A DNA stretch of 8,502 nt from Peptostreptococcaceae bacterium (lineage in GTDB: Bacteria; Bacillota; Clostridia; Peptostreptococcales; Anaerovoracaceae). Position 1 is the first letter of the stretch. Each line of letters begins with the position of its first letter. Shown in pieces: positions 1 to 6,685 of this stretch. Under the pieces are notes generated by a model that was given only the letters and a program-made list of their open reading frames with translations, ran no database searches and was not told the origin of the DNA. A program made the translations under genes and the position numbers. The stretch lies in contig JAENWI010000044.1 in the NCBI GenBank assembly GCA_016650115.1, forward strand, positions 1-8,502, in the 5' to 3' direction.

Positions 1-63
1 ATCAAATCATAAATGCGCTATATATGAGTCAGAGGGAAAAATTGAAATCATCAAATCATAAAT
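1..63. repeat. 14-bp direct repeat bounding a 49-bp 3'-end duplication
   Basis: ATCAAATCATAAAT occurs at 1-14 and 50-63, exactly 49 bases apart. Each copy contains a TAA stop preceded by the same codons. Because 49 is not a multiple of three, the two stops lie in different frames, as expected if the 3' end of the upstream gene was tandemly duplicated. A weaker continuation (ATATGA.CCAG) follows the second copy. Confidence 0.6.
2..61 (+). CDS. Possible 3' tail of an upstream gene (partial, perhaps fetA)
   Basis: An open frame enters from the left edge and ends at TAA 59-61, reading ...CAIYESEGKIEIIKS. This resembles the end of a small ABC ATPase, and FetA is the usual upstream partner of FetB, but the piece is too short to identify. 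The bases ATCAAATCATAA, which encode IKS-stop, also occur at 1-12 in a different frame. The real gene may therefore end at 12, with 15-61 being a duplicated copy of its 3' end. Either way, a gene probably stops 50-100 bases before fetB. The identification is inference from context. Confidence 0.35.
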   Translation, partial: SNHKCAIYESEGKIEIIKS

Positions 64-110
64 ATATGAACCAGAAATGAAACCGAAAGGTTGGAACTAG
101 AGGTAAATCG

Positions 111-887
111 ATGTCAGGTATTATTCAACTTAATATATTACAGTTCAGCTTAATATATCTTCTGCTGATTGTTGTCCTTGCCCTAATGAAAAGAGCAAAA
201 ATCAACCAGACAAAGTTATTACTCCTTGGAACTGTCAGAATGACTGTTCAGCTTGTGCTTGCGGGTTTTATACTGACCTATATTTTTGCAAATCCGCATC
301 CGGTTTTCACTATAGCCTACATTTCTGCTATGGTAATTTTTTCCATTGTACGAATTCTGAACAGGAATAAATGGCTTAATAAAAGCTTTAAAATTGCAGT
401 TTCTCTTTCATTGACACTTTCAGGTGTTTTTATTCTCGCATATTTTACTCTGATAGTTGTCGGGGTCAGTGTTTTCAATCCCCAATACACAATACCTATT
501 GGCGGTATGATTATCGGCAACTCAATGACTGGAATAACTTTGGCATTAAAGACTTTTAAGGAAAGTATCGCTTCAAATAAATCCCGAATAGAAACCTTGC
601 TGAATCTTGGAGCAACACCAAAGCGTATTTTACTCCCCTATGTAAACAGCGCACTTGAAACAGCTCTACTTCCAACAATGAATTCGATGCTGGGTATGGG
701 CATCATTGCTCTGCCTGGATTAATGACAGGCCAAATATTATCTGGAACTTCCCCCTCCACCGCAATTCTTTATCAAATTGCCATCATGGTTGCAATCACA
801 ACCTCTGTCTGCCTCTCTGTATTCTGTTCTTTGCATTTTGGTTATAAAACACTATACAACAAACAGAACCAAATCAGCCAGCTGTAA
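111..887 (+). CDS. fetB: FetB/UPF0014-family ABC transporter permease
   Basis: The 258-residue integral membrane protein matches the usual length of the FetB (YbbM, UPF0014) family, the membrane subunit of an ABC exporter linked in E. coli to iron homeostasis. Hydrophobic segments lie near residues 8-26, 35-58, 64-83, 93-121 and 214-243. Family landmarks are the GNSM motif at 136-139, the ETLLNLGATP stretch at 161-170, and the long hydrophobic LLPTMNSMLGMGIIALPG region at about 186-203. The ATG at 111 is preceded by AGAGG (99-103) at a 7-base spacing, which supports this start. The ATPase partner FetA is not in the window; at most its last codons lie at the left edge. A tandem repeat array begins immediately after the stop. 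The substrate cannot be told from sequence. Confidence 0.92.
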   Translation: MSGIIQLNILQFSLIYLLLIVVLALMKRAKINQTKLLLLGTVRMTVQLVLAGFILTYIFANPHPVFTIAYISAMVIFSIVRILNRNKWLNKSFKIAVSLSLTLSGVFILAYFTLIVVGVSVFNPQYTIPIGGMIIGNSMTGITLALKTFKESIASNKSRIETLLNLGATPKRILLPYVNSALETALLPTMNSMLGMGIIALPGLMTGQILSGTSPSTAILYQIAIMVAITTSVCLSVFCSLHFGYKTLYNKQNQISQL

Positions 888-888
888 G

Positions 889-1023
889 ACAAATCCTTCT
901 ATATTTTCAGCAGTTGCGAACAGGTATTTCATATTCTCCAGCAGTTGCGAACAAACCTTTCATATTCTCCAGCAGTTGCGAGCAAACCTTTCATATTCTC
1001 CAGCAGTTGCGAACAAACCTTTC
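889..1023. repeat. 31-bp tandem repeat array after fetB (about 3.7 clear copies)
   Basis: Clear units lie at 908-938, 939-969, 970-1000 and 1001-1023 (partial). Each starts CAGCAGTTGCGA and continues ACAAACCTTTCATATTCTC. Units differ by only a few bases: a GTAT variant in the first and one A-to-G change in the third. A degenerate copy of the right half lies at 889-907, starting two bases after the fetB stop, so the array probably grew from the 3' flank of the gene. The period is not a multiple of three and units abut without spacers, so this is neither coding nor a CRISPR array. The high identity suggests recent expansion. Confidence 0.93.
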
Positions 1024-1040
1024 CTGCTTTAGGTGGTTTT

Positions 1041-1310
1041 TTCGCGGAAAAGTATAACTATTTATCCTGCAAACTATTATTCACATCTGTTTTCTCCACT
1101 TTGATGCTTCGTGTTTCATACTTACAGCTTTTTTTCGTAGAAAAGCATAACTATTTTTTAATTAGTTATCATACTTCTGGTCTAAAGCGAACGAATAGTA
1201 TAATTTGTTTACTATTAAAGTCAAATTTGCCCTATATTATGGAAACCCGTTATCTACTTCTTTTAAATTATATCCTTGAGAGATAACAAGTTATCTCTCA
1301 ACATCTTTTA
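1041..1310 (+). repeat. Copy 1 of a ~270-bp noncoding repeat element
   Basis: This stretch aligns along most of its length, in the same orientation, with 6918-7186. Shared landmarks in order are: AGTATAACTATTTATCC (1051-1067; 6931-6947), TTTCATACTT, AAAGCATAACTATTT (1142-1156; 7021-7035), GAATAGYATAATTT, a TTATCTAYTTCTTT stretch, and a palindrome centred on ATAACAAGTTAT. Identity by eye is moderate, with small indels, so the copies are old. No open frame is shared between them, so the element is noncoding. The copy sits between the convergent 3' ends of fetB and pepV. Confidence 0.85.
1276..1301. other. Perfect 11-bp-stem palindrome ending repeat copy 1
   Basis: TTGAGAGATAA and TTATCTCTCAA are perfect reverse complements around CAAG. 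As RNA they give an 11-bp stem with a tetraloop. On the plus strand ACATCTTTTAT follows, a weak interrupted T tract, so this could be an inefficient terminator for transcripts coming from fetB. The homologous structure at 7154-7177 keeps the core but has compensatory changes in the outer stem. Confidence 0.85.
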
Positions 1311-1333
1311 TCATGCTAAAGTATGCACTTTCT

Positions 1334-1403
1334 AAGTCAGGCGTCATCACGCACCATTGGGAGCTAGCAAGTCAGGCGCCATCACGCGCCATTGGGAGCT
1401 AGC
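1334..1403. repeat. Two tandem copies of a 35-bp unit
   Basis: Units at 1334-1368 and 1369-1403 differ at only two positions. Each begins AAGTCAGGCG and ends ATTGGGAGCTAGC. The unit is more GC-rich than its surroundings. Both differences fall inside a short dyad: GCGT/ACGC in the first copy and GGCGC/GCGCC in the second, so each copy can form a small hairpin. The duplication lies about 50 bases beyond the pepV stop. No function is apparent. Confidence 0.9.
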
Positions 1404-1454
1404 AAATCACATCCCGACTCTCCATTCGTACGCCGCATACTAGCATCTAGTTGT

Positions 1455-2906
1455 CTAACTGTTCTGGGACAGTTTATAAATCGCTTCTGCATATATTTTG
1501 GCAGCTCTCATCAGGTTGTCTATTGAAATGTATTCATTTTTCTGATGAGCTACCTCTTCTTCTCCGGGGAAAGTGGCACCAAATGCCACGATGTTATCAG
1601 TTGCTCTTGCATATGTTCCACCGCCGATAATAACCGGTTTGCTGTTCAGATCTCCAGTTTGTTCCCGATAAATATCCATCAGGATTTCCACCATTGGATA
1701 ATCTTCAGGAAAATAAATTGGGGCTTGGTTCTTCAATCTGATAATTCCAAAATTATGTAAGTTTAATATTGGCATGATAGAGGAATAGACGTCTTCTTCT
1801 TTTGCTGTTACAGGATATCTTACATTGATTACCAATCTTCCCGCTTCACTGTCAACATTAATTTTACCCACATTGAAAATCAGGTTTCCGGAAACTTCAT
1901 CCGATATTCCACAGCCAATTTTTGTTCCGTCAAGTTCAAACCCAATATGTTTATTGTAAAACTCTACAAAATCAATCATATCTTCATTCACTATTGGAAG
2001 CTTGCCAAGGAGTTCCATCATGATAGATATGGCATTTAAACCTTTTTCTGGTCTGGCTCCATGAGAGGAAATTCCATGGCTGGTGATTTCGAGGCTTTTT
2101 CCCATACCCTTCACATTGATTTTATAGCCGGTTTCAGCTTTATAGGTTGCTACGATTTCTCTTATTGAATCATAATTGTCGCCTCTTAATATCGCCCTGG
2201 CGCTGTCTGCGACCATGTTCGCCGCATTCCCGCCCGTTACAGTTCTAAGTTCCAGGCCTTTATTAGTGGTTTTTCCGATTTTTTTGGCCAGTTCAAAAAC
2301 CAGTATGCCCTTTTCACCATGAATTACTGGGAAATCCGCATCAGGAGTAAACCCAAGGTCAGGAGACTTTTCTTTTGAAAAATAATGCTTCATGCCATCC
2401 CAGTCAGTTTCTTCATCAAGCCCAAGTATTAGTCTGACCTTTTTCTCAGGTATGATTCCCGAATCCTTGAGGGCCTTCATTGCATAATAAGATGCTACTA
2501 ATGGTCCCTTGTTGTCACTGGCTCCTCTTCCAAACATCTTGCCGTCAGCAATTTCACCTGCAAATGGATCATATTTCCAGTCGCTGCCTTCCGGTACAAC
2601 ATCTAAATGCGCAAGAATACCGACAACTTCCGCATTGGTTCCAATAATTTCCCCAGCTTCATCTAAAAGGTATCCGCCAAACTCAATATGTCCCCCATAA
2701 TTATCTACATTTTCAATATCAAATCCATCAGCTGAAGCCTTCTCAAGCATATATTTAAAGCTTTCATGAACCCCCTTGCCAAAAGGCAGGAATCCGTCTT
2801 CACTGTCGTTTAAAGCTGGTTCAGCTACGCTTTTTATTGAAATAAGCTCCTGCAAGGTTTTAATCATTTCATCCTTATATTCTTCAATTAATTTTAAGTA
2901 TTCCAT
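1455..2906 (-). CDS. pepV: PepV-type M20 metallodipeptidase
   Basis: This cytoplasmic two-zinc dipeptidase of the M20A family cleaves dipeptides, and at 483 residues it is close to the usual ~470. All catalytic landmarks are present: H100 and D102 in LAHLDVVPEG, D131 in GRGASDNKGP, the catalytic pair E165-E166 in LGLDEETDW, D189 in FTPDADFP, and the late histidine H454 in EEEVAHQKNE. GISSHGARPEKG carries the expected substrate-site histidine of the lid domain. The ATG at 2906 is preceded by GGAGGATATT, an excellent ribosome binding site lying inside the end of the upstream capA-like gene. The two genes overlap by 23 bases, implying translational coupling. It is the last gene of the minus-strand operon. 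No convincing terminator follows, only a tiny ACTAG/CTAGT dyad at 1439-1451 and the repeat-rich gap. Confidence 0.95.
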   Translation of the reverse strand: MEYLKLIEEYKDEMIKTLQELISIKSVAEPALNDSEDGFLPFGKGVHESFKYMLEKASADGFDIENVDNYGGHIEFGGYLLDEAGEIIGTNAEVVGILAHLDVVPEGSDWKYDPFAGEIADGKMFGRGASDNKGPLVASYYAMKALKDSGIIPEKKVRLILGLDEETDWDGMKHYFSKEKSPDLGFTPDADFPVIHGEKGILVFELAKKIGKTTNKGLELRTVTGGNAANMVADSARAILRGDNYDSIREIVATYKAETGYKINVKGMGKSLEITSHGISSHGARPEKGLNAISIMMELLGKLPIVNEDMIDFVEFYNKHIGFELDGTKIGCGISDEVSGNLIFNVGKINVDSEAGRLVINVRYPVTAKEEDVYSSIMPILNLHNFGIIRLKNQAPIYFPEDYPMVEILMDIYREQTGDLNSKPVIIGGGTYARATDNIVAFGATFPGEEEVAHQKNEYISIDNLMRAAKIYAEAIYKLSQNS

Positions 2907-4140
2907 TAATATCCTCCAATGCCTGCTTTGCTTTTAATAAGTGTCCCGACTCAATCAGTGCCGGGTTGGTTTCCATTTCTGCGTCCAATGGGATCACCTC
3001 ATAGACAGTTTTGCCATTTCTTTTATATTTATCCACCCATGTAGGTGTATAGCTCATTTTAACAAAAATTAACTCTTTTGTACTCACCATGTATTCCAAC
3101 TCAACTCTTGCAATCATTCCCTGTTCCGTGTACCTGTTTTGAACGGTCTCTTCTCTTTGATTCGAAATAAAATTCCCCATACTGTAGAACACAGGAACAT
3201 TCTTGCCTGTTGTTTCTGATTTCACCATTTCCATTTTCTGAATGACATGGGTATGAGAAGCAAATATAATATCCACATTCATCTCCTCAACCGCCGATTT
3301 CACAATTTGTTCCTGCCATTTATTAGGTACCTGCTGATATTCTTCTCCCCAATGCAGGTATAGCACGATGAGATCCGCACCTTCGTTTTTAGCGTCATCT
3401 ACTACAATCTTTATTTTTTCCAGATCTGCATCAAGACTATTATAGGAAAAAGAATTGATCAGCTGTGCCGTTTCTGCAGAAATATAATTCCCGTTAATTG
3501 CTACATCCGTTCCACTCCCTGAGGATTCATAGGTATAAGAAACAATACCCACATTCACCCCATTAACATTATTTATTGAATATCTAGGTTCGTTGGGATC
3601 CATTCTGCTTCCGGAGGTTGTCATCCCTGCCTCTCTTAAAACTTCGAGAGTCCTAATGACCCCGGAGTTACCTGTATCTACCATATGGTTATTGGCAGTA
3701 ATTGCAACATCAAAGCCAGTATTTTTTAATGCAGCAGCAAGTTCATCAGGTGTGCTGAATGCCGGATATCCGCTATATGGCTTACCTCCGAAGGTTCCTT
3801 CAAAATTACCGATGGCCAAATCTGCCTGATCAATATATTTTTTTACATATTTGAAATTATTATTATAATCATAAGTCCCGGTTTCTGCATTGTATTGAGA
3901 AGCAAGTTGCGGTTCATGAACCATAATGTCTCCAACACAAACTATTTCTAGGTTTACTGGTTTTTCAGCAGGTTTTTCTTCCTCCTGCTCAAGCCCAGAG
4001 TTTAACTCATTTCCCGGATGATTACTTCCATTAAAAAGTAGTGGGATCACCATTAATGCTCCCACTACCAACAGTCCTATAATTACTGGCACTATTACCT
4101 TCTTAATTATATAAGGTCTCGTCAAGTTCAATCTAGACAT
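2884..4140 (-). CDS. Membrane-anchored CapA/PgsA-like metallophosphatase-fold protein
   Basis: The 418-residue protein has one N-terminal membrane anchor (about residues 14-36), an acidic linker at 47-60, and then an extracytoplasmic CapA domain. Family motifs are VGDIMVH (D71, H75), GNFEG (N112, E114), ANNH (N151, H152), LHWGEEY (H263) and SHTHVIQ (H296, H298), followed by GNF. In CapA/PgsA proteins these form a calcineurin-like metal site. The family includes poly-gamma-glutamate synthesis proteins, but many clostridial members stand alone with unknown substrates, and no pgsB or pgsC neighbours are visible. The ATG at 4140 is preceded by AGAAGG and follows the NifU-domain stop by 9 bases. 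Its 3' end overlaps pepV, which could suggest linked peptide handling, but that is only inference. Confidence 0.9.
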   Translation of the reverse strand: MSRLNLTRPYIIKKVIVPVIIGLLVVGALMVIPLLFNGSNHPGNELNSGLEQEEEKPAEKPVNLEIVCVGDIMVHEPQLASQYNAETGTYDYNNNFKYVKKYIDQADLAIGNFEGTFGGKPYSGYPAFSTPDELAAALKNTGFDVAITANNHMVDTGNSGVIRTLEVLREAGMTTSGSRMDPNEPRYSINNVNGVNVGIVSYTYESSGSGTDVAINGNYISAETAQLINSFSYNSLDADLEKIKIVVDDAKNEGADLIVLYLHWGEEYQQVPNKWQEQIVKSAVEEMNVDIIFASHTHVIQKMEMVKSETTGKNVPVFYSMGNFISNQREETVQNRYTEQGMIARVELEYMVSTKELIFVKMSYTPTWVDKYKRNGKTVYEVIPLDAEMETNPALIESGHLLKAKQALEDINGILKIN

Positions 4141-4149
4141 TTTAGCCTT

Positions 4150-4374
4150 CTATTCTACTGATTCCACTCCTGCTATATCAGGGTATTCTTCCCTTAAAAC
4201 CTTTTCAACAACATTTTTCAATGTCATTTTCGCCCCCGGGCAACCTGCACATCGTCCCTGAAGTTTAACTCTAACCATTTTTTCCGGTGTGTATTCTATA
4301 AATTCGATATCCCCACCATCTCTTTGTAAATAAGGTCTGATATTTTCTACTGCCGCTTTAATATTATCTTCCAT
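4150..4374 (-). CDS. NifU C-terminal-domain Fe-S scaffold protein (Nfu type)
   Basis: The small 74-residue protein consists only of the NifU C-terminal domain. It has the hallmark CxxC pair (C42, C45 in GRCAGCPGA), the N-terminal RPYLQRDGGDIEF signature, and a C-terminal helix. Such stand-alone Nfu proteins bind an Fe-S cluster between two subunits and pass it to client apoproteins in the cytoplasm. The length is normal for the stand-alone type in Firmicutes. The start at 4374 has AGGAGA upstream at a good spacing. It lies 24 bases after the binding-protein gene and 9 bases before capA, so it is co-transcribed. Nothing in its neighbours explains a specific Fe-S client. Confidence 0.93.
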   Translation of the reverse strand: MEDNIKAAVENIRPYLQRDGGDIEFIEYTPEKMVRVKLQGRCAGCPGAKMTLKNVVEKVLREEYPDIAGVESVE

Positions 4375-4398
4375 TTTTAATTTCTCCTTTTATATATA

Positions 4399-5625
4399 TT
4401 ATATTCCCTGTATTACCCATTTAGGCTCTACTGTGAAAACACTTTCCGTTTTTCCGTTTGTAATACCTTTTATGGCCACTGACTTAATCGGGTCTCCATG
4501 CTCGTCAAAGGAAATGGTTCCTGAAACCCCTTTAAACTGCATCGTTTGCTGTAATGCATCTCTGACAGCTGTCCCATCTGTGGCTGTGCCGGCTCTGTTA
4601 ATAGCATCAATGGCTATTATATAAGAGTCAAAGGCAAGTGCCGTTGCGCTTTCAGGAACCGCATTAGCCCCATATCTGTCTTTGAACGCGCTTAGAAAGG
4701 ATTCAGAAAGCGGGTCGCTTACCGTTTTTTTATCGAATAGAACTGAGTAGGCAATTTTAATTTGGGAATTCTCTTCTGCCAAATTCAATATTTCTTCCGA
4801 TTCCCACTGGTCTGTACCAATAAATAACACATCCAGTTTCATTTGATCTGCCTGTTTTAATATTTCTATCGTATCTTTAACTTTTCCTGGGAGAAAAACA
4901 ACTTTAACACCAGCTTCACTGATGCCATTTAATTGCTTGGAAAAATCTTTCTCTCCTGGTATATAATCCTCACTGTCTAATATCGCACCCTCGTTCTCTG
5001 TCAGCTGTATCATCTTGCTTGAAAAACTTTTCGATACTGCTGCTGCAAAATCATCCTGCAAAGGTTTAATTATAGCTGCGTTGTTAAGTTCCAACCCTTC
5101 TACGGTATACTTGGCAAGCGCCACACCTTGAAATGCATCAGTATAAGATACTCTGAAATAAAATGGGTTATAGCTTGTAACCAAAGGATTTGTATTCGTT
5201 ATAGTAATGGCCGGAATAGAAGCTGCTTCCAGTTTACCTGCAGCCATTAAAGAATTCACACTGCCATAACTGCCAAGAACCAATGCTACCCGTTTGTCCA
5301 CAATTTCCTGTACAACCGTTTCAGCTATATAAATATCTGATTTATTATCAAAATAAAGCAACTCAACCTTCTTGCCAAGCGCTCTTGGGAAAAGCTGATT
5401 TGCGATTTCTATCCCCGTTTTTTCCAGTTCCCCCTGCTCTTTATCTGGTCCAGACAGAGTCTCATATACTGCAATTCGCACTGTATCATCATCACCTTCA
5501 GAGCCGTCAACAAATACTGCCTTAAAGTTATCGTAACTTTCACATCCAGTGAATGTAAAAATTATAAAAACAAAAAAACAAATAACTGACAATAATGCCC
5601 TGGTTTTATTTCTTTTTTTTATCAT
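4399..5625 (-). CDS. Branched-chain amino-acid-type ABC substrate-binding lipoprotein
   Basis: The 408-residue protein belongs to the LivJ/LivK (Peripla_BP_6) family. A basic N-terminus and hydrophobic stretch end in the lipobox FTGC with C28 as the lipidated cysteine, so the mature protein is anchored outside the membrane. Family features are an opening IAVYETLSGPDKEQG strand, VALVLGSYGSVNS near 113-125, PAITITNTNP at 138-147, a hinge region with ALAFDSYIIAIDAI, and a C-terminal GVSGTISFDEHGDP. The ATG at 5625 has GAGAG a few bases away, while a perfect AAGGAGG sits about 20 bases upstream, farther than usual; no better in-frame start exists between them. The upstream livF and livG are broken and no permease is present, so here it is an orphan. 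The frame is intact, so it may still serve a transporter or sensor encoded elsewhere. Confidence 0.92.
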   Translation of the reverse strand: MIKKRNKTRALLSVICFFVFIIFTFTGCESYDNFKAVFVDGSEGDDDTVRIAVYETLSGPDKEQGELEKTGIEIANQLFPRALGKKVELLYFDNKSDIYIAETVVQEIVDKRVALVLGSYGSVNSLMAAGKLEAASIPAITITNTNPLVTSYNPFYFRVSYTDAFQGVALAKYTVEGLELNNAAIIKPLQDDFAAAVSKSFSSKMIQLTENEGAILDSEDYIPGEKDFSKQLNGISEAGVKVVFLPGKVKDTIEILKQADQMKLDVLFIGTDQWESEEILNLAEENSQIKIAYSVLFDKKTVSDPLSESFLSAFKDRYGANAVPESATALAFDSYIIAIDAINRAGTATDGTAVRDALQQTMQFKGVSGTISFDEHGDPIKSVAIKGITNGKTESVFTVEPKWVIQGI

Positions 5626-5666
5626 TATCTCTCTAATCTCTTTAACCTCCTTAACATCATATATAC

Positions 5667-6369
5667 TTATTCCCCTAAATAAGCTTTTCTAACCTTATCA
5701 TTTCCAAGAAGTTCTCTTCCCGGCCCCTCAAGCTTGATTTTACAGATTTCCATTACATAGGCATAGTCTGAAATTTCAAGGGCAGCCTTGGCATTTTGCT
5801 CAATCAGAAGAACATTTACACCAGACCTATTAATTTATTTGATAATTCCAAATATGCTTTTAACAACAAGTGGCGCCAGTCTCAATGAGGGTTCATCCAT
5901 CATTAATAATTTTGGCTTACTCATCAATGCTCTTCCGACTGCAAGGATCTGTTGCTCTCCTCCGGGAAGTGTTCCTGCCATTTGCCATTCTCTTTCCTTC
6001 ATTCTTGGGAATAAATCAAAAACCCAGTTTTTATCTTTTAGAATTTCGACTTTATCTTTTCTTGTGTAAGCTCCCAGCATTAGGTTTTCGTCGACAGTCA
6101 GATTTGGGAACACTCTTCTTCCTTCAGGGCAAGGAATAATTCCTTCTTTTACAATATCTTTGGTCTTCATATTTGTAATATTAACACCATCACAGATGAC
6201 GCTCCCTTTTGTCTTTGGAATAAGTCCCAGAATACCCTTAAGAGTAGTACTTTTACCTGCCCCGTTTGCGCCAATAAATGAAATGATTCCCACTCTCAAC
6301 AAACATTTTTATTCCTCTAAGTGCATGAATTCCGCCGTAGTGGACCTGCAAATTCTTAATATCCAACAT
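5667..6369 (-). pseudogene. livF: livF pseudogene (branched-chain amino-acid ABC ATPase)
   Basis: The original gene runs from ATG 6369 to TAA 5667. The first frame reads MLDIKNLQVHYGGIHALRG. Near 6286-6291 the frame slips, best explained by two lost bases in a G/A-rich codon. The second frame continues with Walker A GANGAGKST, PEGRRVF, the signature region GTLPGGEQQ and Walker B KLLMMDEPS. A TAA at 5835-5837 then interrupts the frame where LivF normally has a residue after IIK. Beyond it the same frame continues for 55 codons through VNVLLIEQNA to VRKAYLGE. Missense decay is also visible: Ser to Pro in the LSGGEQQ signature and Gly to Arg in SLGLAP. The start overlaps the livG stop as TAATG. 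The protein cannot be a working ATPase. Confidence 0.9.
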
Positions 6370-6518
6370 TATTCATCCACCCCCAGATACGCTTCAATTA
6401 CCTTCGGATCATTTTGTATTTCCTTAGGGTTTCCGCTAGCAATGGTAACTCCGTAATCCAAAACGTAAATTCTAGAGCATACACCCATTACTACCTGCAT
6501 ATGATGTTCAATATTGAT
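6369..6518 (-). pseudogene. livG: livG 3' remnant (last ~45-48 codons)
   Basis: The frame reads IEHHMQVVMGVC, then RIYVLDYGV, and ends KVIEAYLGVDE before TAA 6371-6369. This is the typical C-terminus of the LivG ATPase, beginning at the H-loop region. Clear homology ends at about 6512, and the upstream ATPase core with Walker A and B is missing. The stop shares a base with the livF start, the normal coupling in liv operons, so this was once an ordinary livGF pair. The truncation point coincides with a TTGAT sequence (6514-6518) and a hairpin-rich segment. Confidence 0.88.
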
Positions 6519-6541
6519 TTTTAAAATTATCCATTAGTTCC

Positions 6542-6586
6542 CGACTTACAAAAGTCGCGAATTAGCTTTTCTCTAATTTACGACTT
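6542..6586 (-). other. Alternative hairpins with three CGACTT/AAGTCG arms
   Basis: CGACTT at 6542-6547 can pair with AAGTCG at 6552-6557 (loop ACAA). The same AAGTCG can instead pair with CGACTT at 6581-6586, enclosing a second stem AATTAG/CTAATT (6560-6565, 6573-6578) with a 7-base loop. The middle arm can join only one partner, so the two folds exclude each other. The segment would lie in the 5' part of a minus-strand transcript from the promoter at 6605-6632. It could be a regulatory leader, a transposon end hairpin, or part of an omega-RNA-like transcript. I do not recognise a known riboswitch. Confidence 0.6.
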
Positions 6587-6604
6587 ATTATAAATACCTA
6601 TTTT

Positions 6605-6632
6605 ATTATATATTTTTTCCGAAAAATGTAAA
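6605..6632 (-). promoter_or_regulatory. Sigma-A-like promoter reading into the liv remnants
   Basis: On the minus strand, TTTACA (6627-6632), a 16-base spacer and a perfect TATAAT (6605-6610) form a strong vegetative promoter. Transcription would start near 6598, pass through the paired hairpins, and continue into livG', livF' and possibly the intact binding-protein, NifU, capA and pepV genes. The original liv promoter is presumably lost with the upstream genes, so this may be the replacement. Confidence 0.6.
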
Positions 6633-6685
6633 GGGTTTTTCATTGGGCTATATAGGCAATATGTTGTTATAACCACTAAAAACCC
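6633..6685. repeat. 8-bp inverted repeat GGGTTTTT/AAAAACCC
   Basis: GGGTTTTT (6633-6640) and AAAAACCC (6678-6685) are perfect reverse complements with a 37-base loop. A little extra pairing extends outside the first A/T runs (AGGG/CCCT) and inside (CATTGG against CCACT). The right arm overlaps the end of the fragment reading frame at 6676-6783, and the left arm abuts the -35 box of the minus-strand promoter. It may be a terminator-like fold for the fragment or an inner repeat of a mobile element. Confidence 0.45.

Noticed and set aside
908..1023. CRISPR array
   Set aside because: The 31-bp units abut directly without unique spacers, and no cas genes are present.
778..1032. Plus-strand reading frame of 84 codons
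   Set aside because: It begins inside fetB in another frame and ends in the tandem array; composition and position mark it as a shadow.
945..1286. Plus-strand reading frame of 113 codons
   Set aside because: It runs through the 31-bp array and the noncoding element, has no ribosome binding site, and its frame is not conserved in the second element copy.
1276..1310. Confident rho-independent terminator for fetB
   Set aside because: The stem is strong but the T tract is short and displaced, and the stem is not GC-rich. Only a weak terminator role is possible.
5835..6302. Intact 155-residue ABC ATPase
   Set aside because: It starts at a TTG created by a frameshift, and its stop is internal. 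LivF homology continues on both sides, so it is the middle of a pseudogene.
5788..6456. Plus-strand frames opposite livF and livG
   Set aside because: They are antisense shadows of clearly recognisable liv sequence, without ribosome binding sites or family features.
6542..6586. Known riboswitch class
   Set aside because: I could not match it to the conserved cores of TPP, SAM, purine, fluoride, cyclic-di-GMP or T-box RNAs.
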